Assembly (NCBI RefSeq): GCF_900103365.1
Contig: NZ_LT629703.1
Location: forward strand, 3,596,001 to 3,660,000
Origin: Afipia sp. GAS231
GTDB lineage: Bacteria; Pseudomonadota; Alphaproteobacteria; Rhizobiales; Xanthobacteraceae
Length of the DNA: 64,000 nucleotides
Reading direction: 5' to 3'
Made by a program: the position numbers and the translations under genes. Shown in pieces: positions 49,333-58,323 of the stretch (the first letter of the stretch is position 1; each line of letters begins with the position of its first letter). Under the pieces are notes generated by a model, which searched no databases, was not told where the DNA came from, and saw nothing but the letters and a program-made list of their open reading frames with translations.

Positions 49333-50316
49333 ATGACGACGAATCTTTCGCGACGGTCACTGCTTGCGCTCGGTGCTGGCCTTGGTGCGGGTCTCGGCGC
49401 CTCAACCATGCTCGGCGGCAGCGCGCTGGCGCGCGCCCCCAAACTCGGCACCCAGACACCCTACTGGCACCGCTTCGTCCTCGGCGACGCCGAGGTGACG
49501 GTGGTTTCCGACGGCCCGCTGCCGCTCGGCGATCCCTCCGGCACCTTCACCGGCGTGCCGAAGGAAGAAGTGAAGAAGATGCTGTCGGACAATTTCCTCA
49601 ACCCCGACAATGTCGTGCTGGAGCAGAACTCGCCGGTCGTGAACACCGGCGACAAACTGATCCTGTTCGACACCGGCATGGGCACCTCGCAGGCCTTCGG
49701 CCCGACCACCGGCCGCCAGCAGAAGAGCCTGGCGGAAGCCGGCATCAAGGCCAGCGATATCGACGCGGTGGTGCTGTCGCACGCCCATATCGACCATATC
49801 GGCGGCATCGTCGGCGCCGACGACAAGCCGCTGTTCCCGAACGCGCAGTACTACATCTCACAGGCGGACTTCGATTACTGGACCGACGAAGGCAAGCTCG
49901 GCAGTCCGCTGAAGGATTTCGTGGTGCACGCGCGGAAGAACCTGCTGCCGGTGCGCGATCGCCTGGTGTTCTTCAAGGACGGCCAGGAATTCCTGCCCGG
50001 CGTCCAGGCGATGGCGGCGCCCGGCCACACCGTGGGACATCACATCTTCATGGTGACGTCGAACGGAAAATCCTTCGCGTTCCTCGGCGACCTCACCCAT
50101 CATGCCGTGCTGCTGCTGGAACGGCCGTTGATGGAATTCTCCTATGACACCGATCCGAAGCAGTCGGCGCAGTCGCGGGTCAAGATGCTGACCATGCTGG
50201 CCGCCAACAAGATCCCTGTGATGTCCTACCACTTCGCCTGGCCGGGCTATGGCCACGTCGCCCAGAACGGCGACGGCTTCCGGTATTATCCGGAGCCGAT
50301 GTCCATGCTGCTCTGA
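49333..50316 (+). CDS. MBL-fold metallohydrolase, Tat-exported
   Basis: A 327-aa metallo-beta-lactamase-fold protein with a twin-arginine signal (LSRRSLLALGAGLGAG). Zinc ligands appear in LSHAHIDHIGG, APGHTVGHHIF and FLGDLTHH. The pattern resembles quorum-quenching lactonase and related hydrolases; the substrate is unknown. It follows GGAGGAAG closely. It sits just after the gshB tail relic (49112-49171). Confidence 0.87.
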   Translation: MTTNLSRRSLLALGAGLGAGLGASTMLGGSALARAPKLGTQTPYWHRFVLGDAEVTVVSDGPLPLGDPSGTFTGVPKEEVKKMLSDNFLNPDNVVLEQNSPVVNTGDKLILFDTGMGTSQAFGPTTGRQQKSLAEAGIKASDIDAVVLSHAHIDHIGGIVGADDKPLFPNAQYYISQADFDYWTDEGKLGSPLKDFVVHARKNLLPVRDRLVFFKDGQEFLPGVQAMAAPGHTVGHHIFMVTSNGKSFAFLGDLTHHAVLLLERPLMEFSYDTDPKQSAQSRVKMLTMLAANKIPVMSYHFAWPGYGHVAQNGDGFRYYPEPMSMLL

Positions 50317-50441
50317 ACGATCGCGATCTTCCCCGGGGGCGGGCCGTTCGCCGGCCTCCGGGCACCCCCGTATCGATGGGACCCCGATTAGCGTAAGCCG
50401 GATCACGAGATCACGCCTTGCGTAAGATTCGGAGAGTCCCC

Positions 50442-50762
50442 ATGAACGACCAGCCGACCACCAAGCCACCGCCGGCGCCGCCTCTCATTTATGAGGACAC
50501 CGGCGCCGCGGCCCCCCTGGTCTATTTCGACATCGTCGGCGCCTACGGCACCATGAACGGCTCGATCGAGCTGGAACTGGCGACCCGCATTCTCGTTCCC
50601 AAGACCGACGGTACCACCGAGGTGAAGTTCATCTCGTCCGGCCGGCTGCGCTGCACCGCGAATGCCGCGACCAACTTGCGCAACGGCCTCGATGCGGCGT
50701 TGAAGATGCTGGAGCAGCCGGACGCCAAGACGATGGCGATTGCGGCGAGCAAGCTGAACTGA
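50442..50762 (+). CDS. Small conserved protein of unknown function
   Basis: A 106-aa protein with a Pro-rich start (TTKPPPAPPLIYED) followed by a beta-strand-rich domain: PLVYFDIVGAYGTMNGSIELELATRIL, then EVKFISSGRLRCTANAATNLRNGLDAALKMLEQ. I do not recognise the family. ATG 50442 lies six bases after GGAGAG. No link to the neighbours was seen. Confidence 0.7.
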   Translation: MNDQPTTKPPPAPPLIYEDTGAAAPLVYFDIVGAYGTMNGSIELELATRILVPKTDGTTEVKFISSGRLRCTANAATNLRNGLDAALKMLEQPDAKTMAIAASKLN

Positions 50763-50906
50763 ACGCCGCGCGCCGGCTTTCGCCACGCGGAAAAAACAAC
50801 GGCCATCGCACCGGCAAATCTCCAAAGAAGCTAAATATTTACGCTTTCGGGAACTTTGGAACCGGGTTTAAGCGGCCTTCAATGCCTGAAGGCCAAGACT
50901 GCGGCC

Positions 50907-52184
50907 ATGACAGCCACAGTTGCACCGGACACCTATTCCATTCCTGCCGCACCAACGCAGCAATCAAGGTCGCGCCTGCGCGTGTGCCTCGAATGGTTGC
51001 TCGCCGGCACGCATCCGGAGCCCGGCGATATCCGCAGCGAGTTGCTGCACCAGCGCGCCGGCAAGACCAAGACGCTCGCGGTCGCGATCTTCGCTTCGCT
51101 GTTGACGGCAACGATCGCCGCAGCACTGACCGGCGCCGCCTGGGCTTATGCCTGGATGGCGGCCGAGATGGCTCTCGGCAGCATCCGGATTTACCTGATG
51201 CTTAAGGACGTCGCGAAAGCCAAGGCTGCGCAACGAACCGGAACGTCCATGGCGCCGATCTGGGCCGGGCTCGCCTCCGTCTTCCTGATTACCGCCGGCT
51301 GTTATCAATGTGTCGGGTCGGGCGTGCTGCCGTTGATCCTGATGGCGGGCATCGGCCTCGCCAATCTGGTCGCCGGCATTTCCTCCCGCAACGCCGGCAC
51401 GCCGCGCTATGGCGCGCTGCTGATCTGCATCCTGACGCTGCCGTTCGGGGTTGCGACCATCCTGTCGCCGATCCCGTATCTGTTTCTGGTCGGCCTGCAG
51501 ACACCGCTCTATACCGCCGGGATGATTTTCCTGCTGCTGGAGAACCACAAGGGACTGCTCAACCTGCATCGTTCCGAGCACCGCAACCGCCAGATGGCGC
51601 ATCACGACCTGCTCACTGGTCTTCCCAACCGCGCGATGAATCAAAAACTGTTCGCCGAGCTGCTCGCCGGACCGGAGCCTGTATCACCCAATTCGAAACT
51701 CACCGTGTTCTGTCTCGACCTCGACGGCTTCAAGGCCGTCAATGACGGACTGGGACATGCGACCGGCGATGCCGTTCTGGTCGAGGTGTCCAAGCGTTTG
51801 CGCGCCAGCATTCGCGAGGTCGATTTCGCCTGCCGCCTCGGCGGCGACGAATTCGTCATACTGCTGCCGGATATTTCGGGCGATGCCGCCATCTCCATCG
51901 CCCGGCGGATCATCGCTGCGGTCTCAAACCCCTTCGAATTCGCGCCCGCCGCAAAAATCGGCGTCAGCATCGGCATCGCCGCCGCGACCCGCGACGGCAA
52001 CACCGCCGACGAACTCCTCAGCGCCGCCGACCGCGCCATGTACGAAGCCAAACGCCGCGGCAAGGGCGGGTTCGTGATCCATGCGCCTGACGTGGAGGGG
52101 GTGAGTCTGGTGCCGGCGGCGGATGCGCATCATGCGGGGTTTGCCGAGACGGCACTGCCACATCTCGCGGATTCCGCCGCCTAG
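50907..52184 (+). CDS. Membrane-bound diguanylate cyclase (GGDEF)
   Basis: A 425-aa protein with an N-terminal membrane region of about six hydrophobic helices (about 50-210) and a C-terminal GGDEF domain (about 230-390: HHDLLTGLPNRAMN, FCLDLDGFKAVNDGLGH, CRLGGDEFVILLP, GVSIGIAAAT, DRAMYEAKRRGKGG). It makes cyclic-di-GMP, a second messenger for biofilm and motility choices. No EAL domain is fused. The likely start is ATG 50907; a TTG start 51 bases earlier is possible. Confidence 0.87.
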   Translation: MTATVAPDTYSIPAAPTQQSRSRLRVCLEWLLAGTHPEPGDIRSELLHQRAGKTKTLAVAIFASLLTATIAAALTGAAWAYAWMAAEMALGSIRIYLMLKDVAKAKAAQRTGTSMAPIWAGLASVFLITAGCYQCVGSGVLPLILMAGIGLANLVAGISSRNAGTPRYGALLICILTLPFGVATILSPIPYLFLVGLQTPLYTAGMIFLLLENHKGLLNLHRSEHRNRQMAHHDLLTGLPNRAMNQKLFAELLAGPEPVSPNSKLTVFCLDLDGFKAVNDGLGHATGDAVLVEVSKRLRASIREVDFACRLGGDEFVILLPDISGDAAISIARRIIAAVSNPFEFAPAAKIGVSIGIAAATRDGNTADELLSAADRAMYEAKRRGKGGFVIHAPDVEGVSLVPAADAHHAGFAETALPHLADSAA

Positions 52185-52267
52185 CGCTCCATCGGCTTCT
52201 AATGTTCCCGTAATGTTCTTGACTTACCCTTGGGTTCCGCTACCTTCGATTGCGTAATGAGGGCGGC

Positions 52268-52957
52268 ATGGTTCAGCGGGTTTCCACGGTAGCCTTTGAG
52301 GGGATCGAGGCTCGCGCGGTCGACGTGCAGGTGCAGGTCGCACCTGGATTGCCGGCGTTCGCGGTCGTCGGGCTGGGCGACAAGGCGGTGTCCGAGGCTC
52401 GCGAGCGGGTGCGCTCGGCGCTGATCGCCTCGGGGCTGGCGCTGCCGGCGCGCCGGATCACGGTCAATCTGGCGCCGGCCGACCTGCCGAAGGAAGGCAG
52501 CCATTACGATCTTCCCATTGCGCTTGGCCTGATGGCCGCCATCGGCGCGATCCCGCCGGATGCATTGAACGGCTACACCGTGCTCGGCGAACTCGGCCTC
52601 GACGGTTCGATCGCGCCGGTCGCGGGGGTGTTGCCGGCGGCGATCGGGGCGAATTCGCGCGACGAGGGGCTGATCTGCCCGGCCGCCTGCGGCTCGGAAG
52701 CGGCGTGGGCGAGCCCCGATATCCAGATCATCGCCGCGAAATCGCTGATCCAGATCGCCAACCACTTCAAGGGAACGCAGGTGCTGTCGCGCCCGCAACC
52801 CCGCGTGCACGAGCAGGAAGCGACGTCGCTCGACCTGCGCGACATCAAGGGCCAGGAAAGCGCCAAGCGCGCGCTCGAGATCGCGGCGGCCGGCGGGCAT
52901 CATCTCCTTAAGAGAGGTCCAATTGATTTCAGATTAATTGGACCCCTGATCTTCTGA
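52268..52957 (+). pseudogene. comM: comM/yifB (Mg-chelatase-like AAA ATPase), truncated by insertion
   Basis: The frame begins as a normal ComM: MVQRVSTVAFEGIEARAVDVQVQ, the Lon-protease-like domain, GLGDKAVSEARERVRSAL, PADLPKEGSHYDLPIALGLM, LGELGLDGSIAPVAGVLP, then DLRDIKGQESAKRALEIAAAGGHHLL. At that point, just before the GPPGSGKS Walker A, homology stops at about 52908. Fifteen unrelated residues (KRGPIDFRLIGPLIF) end the frame. ComM is about 500 aa and is a helicase for branch migration in natural transformation; only 214 native residues remain. The rest of comM should be at the far side of the island, beyond the window. Confidence 0.88.
52916..52944. repeat. Inverted repeat at the comM/island junction
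   Basis: GGTCCAATT (52916-52924) and AATTGGACC (52936-52944) are perfect 9-bp arms around an 11-base centre (GATTTCAGATT). It begins seven bases after the comM homology ends. The size suits a recombinase core or a stem-loop. Slightly downstream, at 52951-52963, the comM-like string CTTCTGATGGTGG appears. Confidence 0.6.
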
Positions 52958-53039
52958 TGGTGGCCTTTTATTCAGGTCACCCGACGTAGTAGTGCGTTCG
53001 GCCAACTCAGAACTGGCGTGGTTTCAGCCACTTACGAAG

Positions 53040-53081
53040 TAGTAAAAGTCAGGTATGGGATATATCGCAAGACTTTTACTA
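53040..53081. repeat. Inverted repeat overlapping the polB stop codon
   Basis: TAGTAAAAGTC (53040-53050) and GACTTTTACTA (53071-53081) form an 11-bp perfect stem with a 20-base loop. The stop codon of the polymerase gene (minus strand) lies in the right arm. It could be a terminator for that gene, or an element end. Confidence 0.6.
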
Positions 53082-55874
53082 TTCCCGCCCTCTTTCACTG
53101 GAGGCCTGGGTGCGATCGACAAAGGGACACGACCGGCGGAGCGCTTCGGACAACCTAATCGCGTCGTGGCGAGGTGCGGCCAATATCGCGAGTTCGTCGA
53201 ATTCGGGAAACCGCTCCCTGATCTTCTGGACGATTTTCCTGACTGGTTTGGTAGGCGGAGTCGAATTTCGGATGAAGGGGGCGTTAGCCTTGGCAGCGTT
53301 GGTGACATCACTGACCTTGATGGGCTCGCCCGCCGCCAGAAATCCGGTCTCATCCAGCGCAGCCGCGAATTCCTTCGCCGTCATGTTCTGATGGGCAGAG
53401 AAACCTGCCTGCCCCCGTTTGAACGCCCGGCATACATCGCGTTTCAAGCGCCTGATATCGCCGTTCTTGCTCCGCATGTATCGCTCCATGCCGGGCGAGA
53501 GAGACGAGGCCGTGTCAAAGAAATCCGCGAACTCGGCGAAATCGTTCGTTGTTTTCAAGCAGATCTTCGTCTTACCGTAGAAGTCGTTCCATACAGACCG
53601 CACCTGCTTGAATTCCGAGATGGAGTTCCATGGTTCAGTGCTGAAGACGAGATGCGGCTTTGGGCCATCCGAGAGTGGCCTAATATCTTCGACCTCTGTC
53701 ATACCGGCAGAATATGGCTTCCGCTTGAAGTCGTATTCCATGCTGATGTGCTTCTTGGATTTCTTCCCGACGAGATCAGCATTCCAGAGAAGCATCTCGC
53801 GGACGCTCGTGAAATAGTCCAACTCGATCTTGTGTACCGCGTCGCGTCGGAAAAACAGTTCGGTGATGTAATCGTTCTGCTCGTGTGTTTCGGTGCATTC
53901 GACCGGCGCCTTGATGCCGGCCTTGGCCAGCACATAGCGCTTGTCGGCATCAACTGTTTCCCCGCCTGGCTTGATCGTTGCCTGACCACGTGTTCGCCAT
54001 CCAAGCACCTGACGAACGCGATGCTTCTCCGAGAGCACTTCGGGATCGCCCTTGAGAGCGTCGCGCGCGTCCGAGAAGCGCTTCGATATTGGGCCGCCCT
54101 TCGCTAATTCCATTTCCTGCTCAGTCGCATTCGTGAGAAAGCCGTCGGTAGTCACGCTGAAGACCATCTTGTCGGCCGGAATGCGGTTCATGATCTCGCC
54201 AACGACTGCACGAACGAATGATGTGATGTACGAAGCGTAGAAGGGATTGCTGATTGAGCTCTCGCCGATCCGCTCGCCACGTCGTTTCCTCAAGCTGAAT
54301 ACGCGCTTTTCACGAAGTCCTTGTGCCGTCTTACCGTAGCAGGAGTTCGTGAGCTCCTTCCAAAATGCATTCTCCATCTTGGTCGGAGACTCGTCGCGCT
54401 TCTGGATCGTTTCCTTGATGAAGTTGAAGAACACCTTGTCGTTCGTGTCTTGTGGAACCGCAACACCATGCTTGAGCGTCAACTCACAGCCCAATTGTTG
54501 GGCCAGCTCGATCTCTGGGCGCGCGCAATAGCTCCGCCCAGTCAGTGGAAAAATGATCCCGTTCTGACTTCTAACAGGGAGCGTCGGGTAGCGAGTGCCA
54601 TCCGGAAACTTGAAGTCAACGCAAACGAATGCAGCATCGTCGGAACCCAACTCGTTCAGTGAGAACAGTGGTCGAATCGAACGCCAATCGAGACGACCGA
54701 TCGTTGCCATTGCTGTCGGATACGCACCGGTCAAGTCGTAGTCGTACCAATCGTCCTCGAAACTTGGGCCGAACCACAGCTGCTCGTTACGGCCGCCGTG
54801 GTAGCATTCCGTTACAAAATCGACGAACCAACTAAGCTCTTCGAGATACGGCTTGTGATTCCATTTCCGAAACCCTTGCGTCTTCTCGTTCCAAATGACC
54901 TCTGTTACCGGCTCTTTGCCCACCAGCCCTGTCGGATCGCGCTGCGGTTCTTCCTCTTGCCATCCTTTCACGAGCAGCTTCATACCGATGCTCGACAGCG
55001 CACTTGGTACGAAGTCCTCGCCGGTGACATCTTGATAGATCTGCGTCAACCTGAGGAAATATTTGGCGCTGATCTCGGCGTCGATCAGCGCGTATTCGCG
55101 AAAGGCCTCCCAATCTGTATTTCGAAAGACCTTCATGTTTTTCTTTAGGTGAAGCTCCTCCTCGTCGTCCTCGGACAGCCTGATCTTCTCACGCTCAATT
55201 AGCTTGCCGATCTCGGCCAGGCTCTTGCGACCAGCCGGCGCTAACAAGATCGTGTCGCGAACGTATACGCTGATGTCGACAGTCTTCTCGTCGCCGTCAT
55301 CGAAGCTGACCTTCAACGAAATCGGCGCGGATGCTGATATTAAGGAACTGCGAACGTTCTGAAGCCGCCAGAAAATCTGCTTACGATCCTCAAACGCTGG
55401 AAGATCAGCTCTGTTGTAATGCGCAACGAGGATGATTGTTTTCGGAATCTGCTGCTTTTTCCGAGCTCCGAGGGAAAGCGCATACACAATAAAATCCGTG
55501 AACGAGAGCCTCTGGTCGTCGTCGGGAATCGCTATCCCGCTCCACTCGACGCCATTACTGTTGATCGCGTGGAATTGGTACGACACGACTTCGTACTTGG
55601 CTTTGCCTTCCTTGATCTCCTCGATCTCAAACGCATCCTTCGGTGATTGATATTCGGTATCGAAGCCCAGAACCAAGAATTCTGATCGCTTGACGTCCTT
55701 GATAATCGCCCGCGGGAACGCATAATCGAATCTGCGGCCTTTCGGTTTATTACGAATCTTGACTGTATTGCTCGCGGCAAGGAACGCCGACTGGTCGACC
55801 TTTGGCTTTTCCGGCGTGGGATCATCCGACTCAGTTTCCTCCTGCTCAAGCTCGACAAAGTCTTCGTTGTCCAC
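53079..55874 (-). CDS. Family B DNA polymerase of a mobile element (DNA_pol_B_2-like)
   Basis: A 931-aa polymerase with a full 3'-5' exonuclease domain: ExoI in GFDTEYQ (about 70-76), ExoII in AHYNRADLPAF (151-161), ExoIII in EYALIDAE (260-267). A YxGG motif (CYHGGRNEQ, 357-365) and the polymerase motifs follow: A is YDYDLTGAYPTAM (377-389), B is KELTNSCYG (506-514), C is SVTTDGFL (573-580), and KRY is at 645-647. Motif C has TTD where most have DTD. YxGG with this layout points to protein-primed or primer-independent PolBs of mobile elements (pipolin-like). It starts with GTG at 55874. No terminal protein gene was recognised nearby. Confidence 0.82.
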   Translation of the reverse strand: MDNEDFVELEQEETESDDPTPEKPKVDQSAFLAASNTVKIRNKPKGRRFDYAFPRAIIKDVKRSEFLVLGFDTEYQSPKDAFEIEEIKEGKAKYEVVSYQFHAINSNGVEWSGIAIPDDDQRLSFTDFIVYALSLGARKKQQIPKTIILVAHYNRADLPAFEDRKQIFWRLQNVRSSLISASAPISLKVSFDDGDEKTVDISVYVRDTILLAPAGRKSLAEIGKLIEREKIRLSEDDEEELHLKKNMKVFRNTDWEAFREYALIDAEISAKYFLRLTQIYQDVTGEDFVPSALSSIGMKLLVKGWQEEEPQRDPTGLVGKEPVTEVIWNEKTQGFRKWNHKPYLEELSWFVDFVTECYHGGRNEQLWFGPSFEDDWYDYDLTGAYPTAMATIGRLDWRSIRPLFSLNELGSDDAAFVCVDFKFPDGTRYPTLPVRSQNGIIFPLTGRSYCARPEIELAQQLGCELTLKHGVAVPQDTNDKVFFNFIKETIQKRDESPTKMENAFWKELTNSCYGKTAQGLREKRVFSLRKRRGERIGESSISNPFYASYITSFVRAVVGEIMNRIPADKMVFSVTTDGFLTNATEQEMELAKGGPISKRFSDARDALKGDPEVLSEKHRVRQVLGWRTRGQATIKPGGETVDADKRYVLAKAGIKAPVECTETHEQNDYITELFFRRDAVHKIELDYFTSVREMLLWNADLVGKKSKKHISMEYDFKRKPYSAGMTEVEDIRPLSDGPKPHLVFSTEPWNSISEFKQVRSVWNDFYGKTKICLKTTNDFAEFADFFDTASSLSPGMERYMRSKNGDIRRLKRDVCRAFKRGQAGFSAHQNMTAKEFAAALDETGFLAAGEPIKVSDVTNAAKANAPFIRNSTPPTKPVRKIVQKIRERFPEFDELAILAAPRHDAIRLSEALRRSCPFVDRTQASSERGRE

Positions 55875-55966
55875 CGGGACCCCCGCGCATTCATCCCGGC
55901 AAGTGTAGGAGTTTCGCGGACGGCATGTATCTGGTAAACAGCGCTACCCACAGAGGAGTTGGCCGG

Positions 55967-56287
55967 ATGACGTTCGAGCAGCGCTTTAAGAAAGATATGT
56001 TGGCGAGGTTCGACCGGGCCGAGGCTGCTATGCCCGGTTACGAGTTTAAAGTCATCCGAGATCTGATCGAGACTCATGGAGCCGTTGCAACCGCCAAGCG
56101 TCTGCTCGACATCAACTTCGTTACGCAGATGCAGTATGGGTTTGAAGCCCTGGCTGAACAAGGTCTGCTGGACTGCTCGATCGAACAGGCGACGATAGAT
56201 CACGAGAGCAGCGGCGCCTTCACGGCCACCGAAATTGACGTCGCTAGGACTAGGCTAATGATTGTCCGTCGGAAGAAGAGGAAGTAG
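55967..56287 (+). CDS. Small protein of unknown function
   Basis: A 106-aa protein starting MTFEQRFKKDMLARFDRAEAA with ETHGAVATAKRLLDIN in the middle, and a basic tail (VRRKKRK). I recall short proteins of this F.....DM..R...A pattern in accessory regions of many bacteria, without known function. The start ATG 55967 lies nine bases after AGGAG. It is 31 bp upstream of the RNxxxH protein gene, and both may be in one unit. A role as antitoxin for the next gene is only a guess. Confidence 0.75.
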   Translation: MTFEQRFKKDMLARFDRAEAAMPGYEFKVIRDLIETHGAVATAKRLLDINFVTQMQYGFEALAEQGLLDCSIEQATIDHESSGAFTATEIDVARTRLMIVRRKKRK

Positions 56288-56318
56288 CTATCGCCACTTC
56301 AGCAGCACAGCTCAGCCA

Positions 56319-57314
56319 ATGAAGCGTCCGATCGACCAGCTTCGTGAATCCGGATTATCTATGGAGGTTGGATCTCCGGACATTCCTATCACGGGGATGG
56401 TCAAGATTGGTGATCGGCTCCACATATTGAAGACGGACTCGATCCATCGAATTACGCTTGCTGACGACATCGATCCGGAGCGCACCAATATCAACGTGCC
56501 AAATTCGCAGCAAAAGGTCTTGGACGTCGGGTCGGGATCGCCTCTGGTAGGCAAAACGTTGCTTACAGCCAAACAGCTGTTCGAGTCGGGCTTCCTGGGG
56601 AATCAATTCGACAAGGGGAAAGCTATTGATTTGAGCTTTGAAGCTCTGAAGAACTTGACCGCAATGTTTGAACAGGCCTCAGTCTTCCGTGATCAAGATG
56701 AAGAAGAAGAGAAACGTGTCTCCGAGCAAGTAGTGAAAAATCGCACGTTTGTCCTGCCGTCCGCACCTGACGTAGAGCGGCGATGTAAGGAATTTGTCCA
56801 GAGTGCTGATCACGCGCTTCAGGCTCTTTTTGGGATCGGCGGCTTGTTCTATGGCGACAAGATCAAAGGGTGGTTCGAAGGCTTGGCTGATGAAATATCG
56901 CGTCTGCATGAAGGCGACGCACACTATATCGGATTCATGGGTGACGCCGCGAAGTTCTGCAAATCGATGCGTATAACCCGAAATTGCATTGAGCACAGAA
57001 AGCCCAATGAGCGGGTTGAAATACTGAACTACACCCTCACGCCGGCTAACGAATTGTTGCCTCCGATGATTGCTGTACACCATCCGAAATTCATTCAGCC
57101 CAAAATGCCCGTATCGACCTACACGGATCAGGTAACTAATCACATTGCTGATACTTTTGAACAAATGATCGCGTTCATGTGTTCGCGAAACGTCGACCGC
57201 TCGGTCGGCCTTCCAATGACAGTCGTTGAGCTTCCGACGGATCAACGATCAAACCAATTCGTCAAATACTCTTTTGGTATTGATGCTGGCGGACAGGTCA
57301 TTCCGGCTGGTTAG
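56319..57314 (+). CDS. Putative HEPN-domain protein (RNxxxH motif)
   Basis: A 331-aa protein without a recognised family overall. The C-terminal half is helical and holds ITRNCIEHRK (RNCIEH), a match to the RNxxxH active-site motif of HEPN ribonucleases, after helices of the type AALFGIGGLFYGDKIKGWFEGLADEISRLH at about 185-215. The N-terminal half (about 20-110) is strand-rich, DRLHILKTDSIHRITLAD. Many HEPN proteins are RNase toxins in toxin-antitoxin or phage-defence systems. The preceding 106-aa gene might be a partner. The fold is inferred from the motif alone. Confidence 0.5.
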   Translation: MKRPIDQLRESGLSMEVGSPDIPITGMVKIGDRLHILKTDSIHRITLADDIDPERTNINVPNSQQKVLDVGSGSPLVGKTLLTAKQLFESGFLGNQFDKGKAIDLSFEALKNLTAMFEQASVFRDQDEEEEKRVSEQVVKNRTFVLPSAPDVERRCKEFVQSADHALQALFGIGGLFYGDKIKGWFEGLADEISRLHEGDAHYIGFMGDAAKFCKSMRITRNCIEHRKPNERVEILNYTLTPANELLPPMIAVHHPKFIQPKMPVSTYTDQVTNHIADTFEQMIAFMCSRNVDRSVGLPMTVVELPTDQRSNQFVKYSFGIDAGGQVIPAG

Positions 57315-57409
57315 CTGCTACGCGTGGACCGCACCCAGCCATTAAAGCTTCTCCACTTCGAGGCGCCTCCTGTTTCTACACGAACGACATGGTTGCCTGA
57401 AAGGGGACT

Positions 57410-57886
57410 TTACCCAGCAATCAGATGACAGTTAGCCCAGTCTATGGAGTCGAACAGCGAACACTTCTGCCGCTGCTTCAAAATGTAATCGGTCCAGCCG
57501 GCGTCCGCCTGGTCCTGAATATCGATTTGTTGGTAGCCGAAATCAGTCTTGGACCACTGCTCGCGCACGATTGCCGAGAATCGTTCGAATGAGCAATGGT
57601 ACGGACGATCAATGATACAGTGGTAGTGCAGCCGGTTGTCAGCGCTGATCTCCAAGACGGCAAGCATTCGCAAGCGCCGGCCGTGCTTCTTGGCTGCACT
57701 TCCGAGGACCGCATGGTCCAGCCGGTTACGGAAATGGCGGAAGTTGATCGAGGCTTTGATTTGGTCGATGACGTTACCACCTGCGCGCTTCTTCAGTGTT
57801 AGCGTGACGGCTGCGGGGTTCAGAAAGGTGACGGCCTCGATCATATGTCTCAATTCGTCACCGGCACGTGGCGATGGGCTACTCAT
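57410..57886 (-). CDS. HUH-family replication initiator-like protein
   Basis: A 158-aa protein with rolling-circle replication motifs: the HUH motif RLHYHCIIDRP (H87 and H89) and, 45 residues later, GWTDYILKQRQK with the catalytic Tyr and Lys (YxxK). A preceding strand (RMLAVLEI) fits motif I spacing. This is the single-Tyr nicking type found in plasmids, inoviruses and integrated elements. ATG 57886 overlaps the TGA of the upstream gene (ATGA), which fixes the start. It is the last gene of a three-gene minus-strand operon. Confidence 0.78.
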   Translation of the reverse strand: MSSPSPRAGDELRHMIEAVTFLNPAAVTLTLKKRAGGNVIDQIKASINFRHFRNRLDHAVLGSAAKKHGRRLRMLAVLEISADNRLHYHCIIDRPYHCSFERFSAIVREQWSKTDFGYQQIDIQDQADAGWTDYILKQRQKCSLFDSIDWANCHLIAG

Positions 57887-58323
57887 TGGTATGCGATCGG
57901 TGGCCAGCCCTCGGCGCGGCGCAGTCGGTTCAGTGTACGTAGTAGATAGTGGCGGCACCTGTTGCTGAGGATCAGAATCGCGCTAACCGGGCCGGTAAGG
58001 ACGAACTTCTCCTCGCCGCGGCTGGTATGGCCTCTCTTGGTAACGTGGTACTTGCCGAAGTTGCATTTGCGACTGTAAAGCGTCTTGCGCAGGTCCATGA
58101 GTTCGCGGAAGCTGTGTGGCTTGTTCAGCTCTAGCCATTGATGGACGTCGGTAGGCATTGAGTTGGGGTAGAGCTCTCGCTGCTTCAGTGGGCGCACTGC
58201 CTGCTGCGTTAAAGGTGGCAGTTCGGCCTTTGGTTTTGAAGTCTCGGGTTCGTCGTCCCAGAGAGATCGAGGCGTGCTCTGTGGTGTGCTTGCGACTGAA
58301 ATCGCTGAATTGCTTTGGTTCAT
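57883..58323 (-). CDS. Unknown protein in the Rep operon
   Basis: A 146-aa hydrophilic protein. The N-terminus is Ser/Thr/Pro-rich and disordered-looking; the C-terminal half (HQWLELNKPHSFRELMDLRKTLYSRKCNF, GEEKFVLTGPVSAILILSNRCRHYLLRTLNRLRRAEGW) is helical and basic. Both ends overlap neighbours by ATGA (58320-58323 and 57883-57886), so the three genes are translated together. I do not recognise a family; DNA binding or a Rep helper role is possible. Confidence 0.7.
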   Translation of the reverse strand: MNQSNSAISVASTPQSTPRSLWDDEPETSKPKAELPPLTQQAVRPLKQRELYPNSMPTDVHQWLELNKPHSFRELMDLRKTLYSRKCNFGKYHVTKRGHTSRGEEKFVLTGPVSAILILSNRCRHYLLRTLNRLRRAEGWPPIAYQ

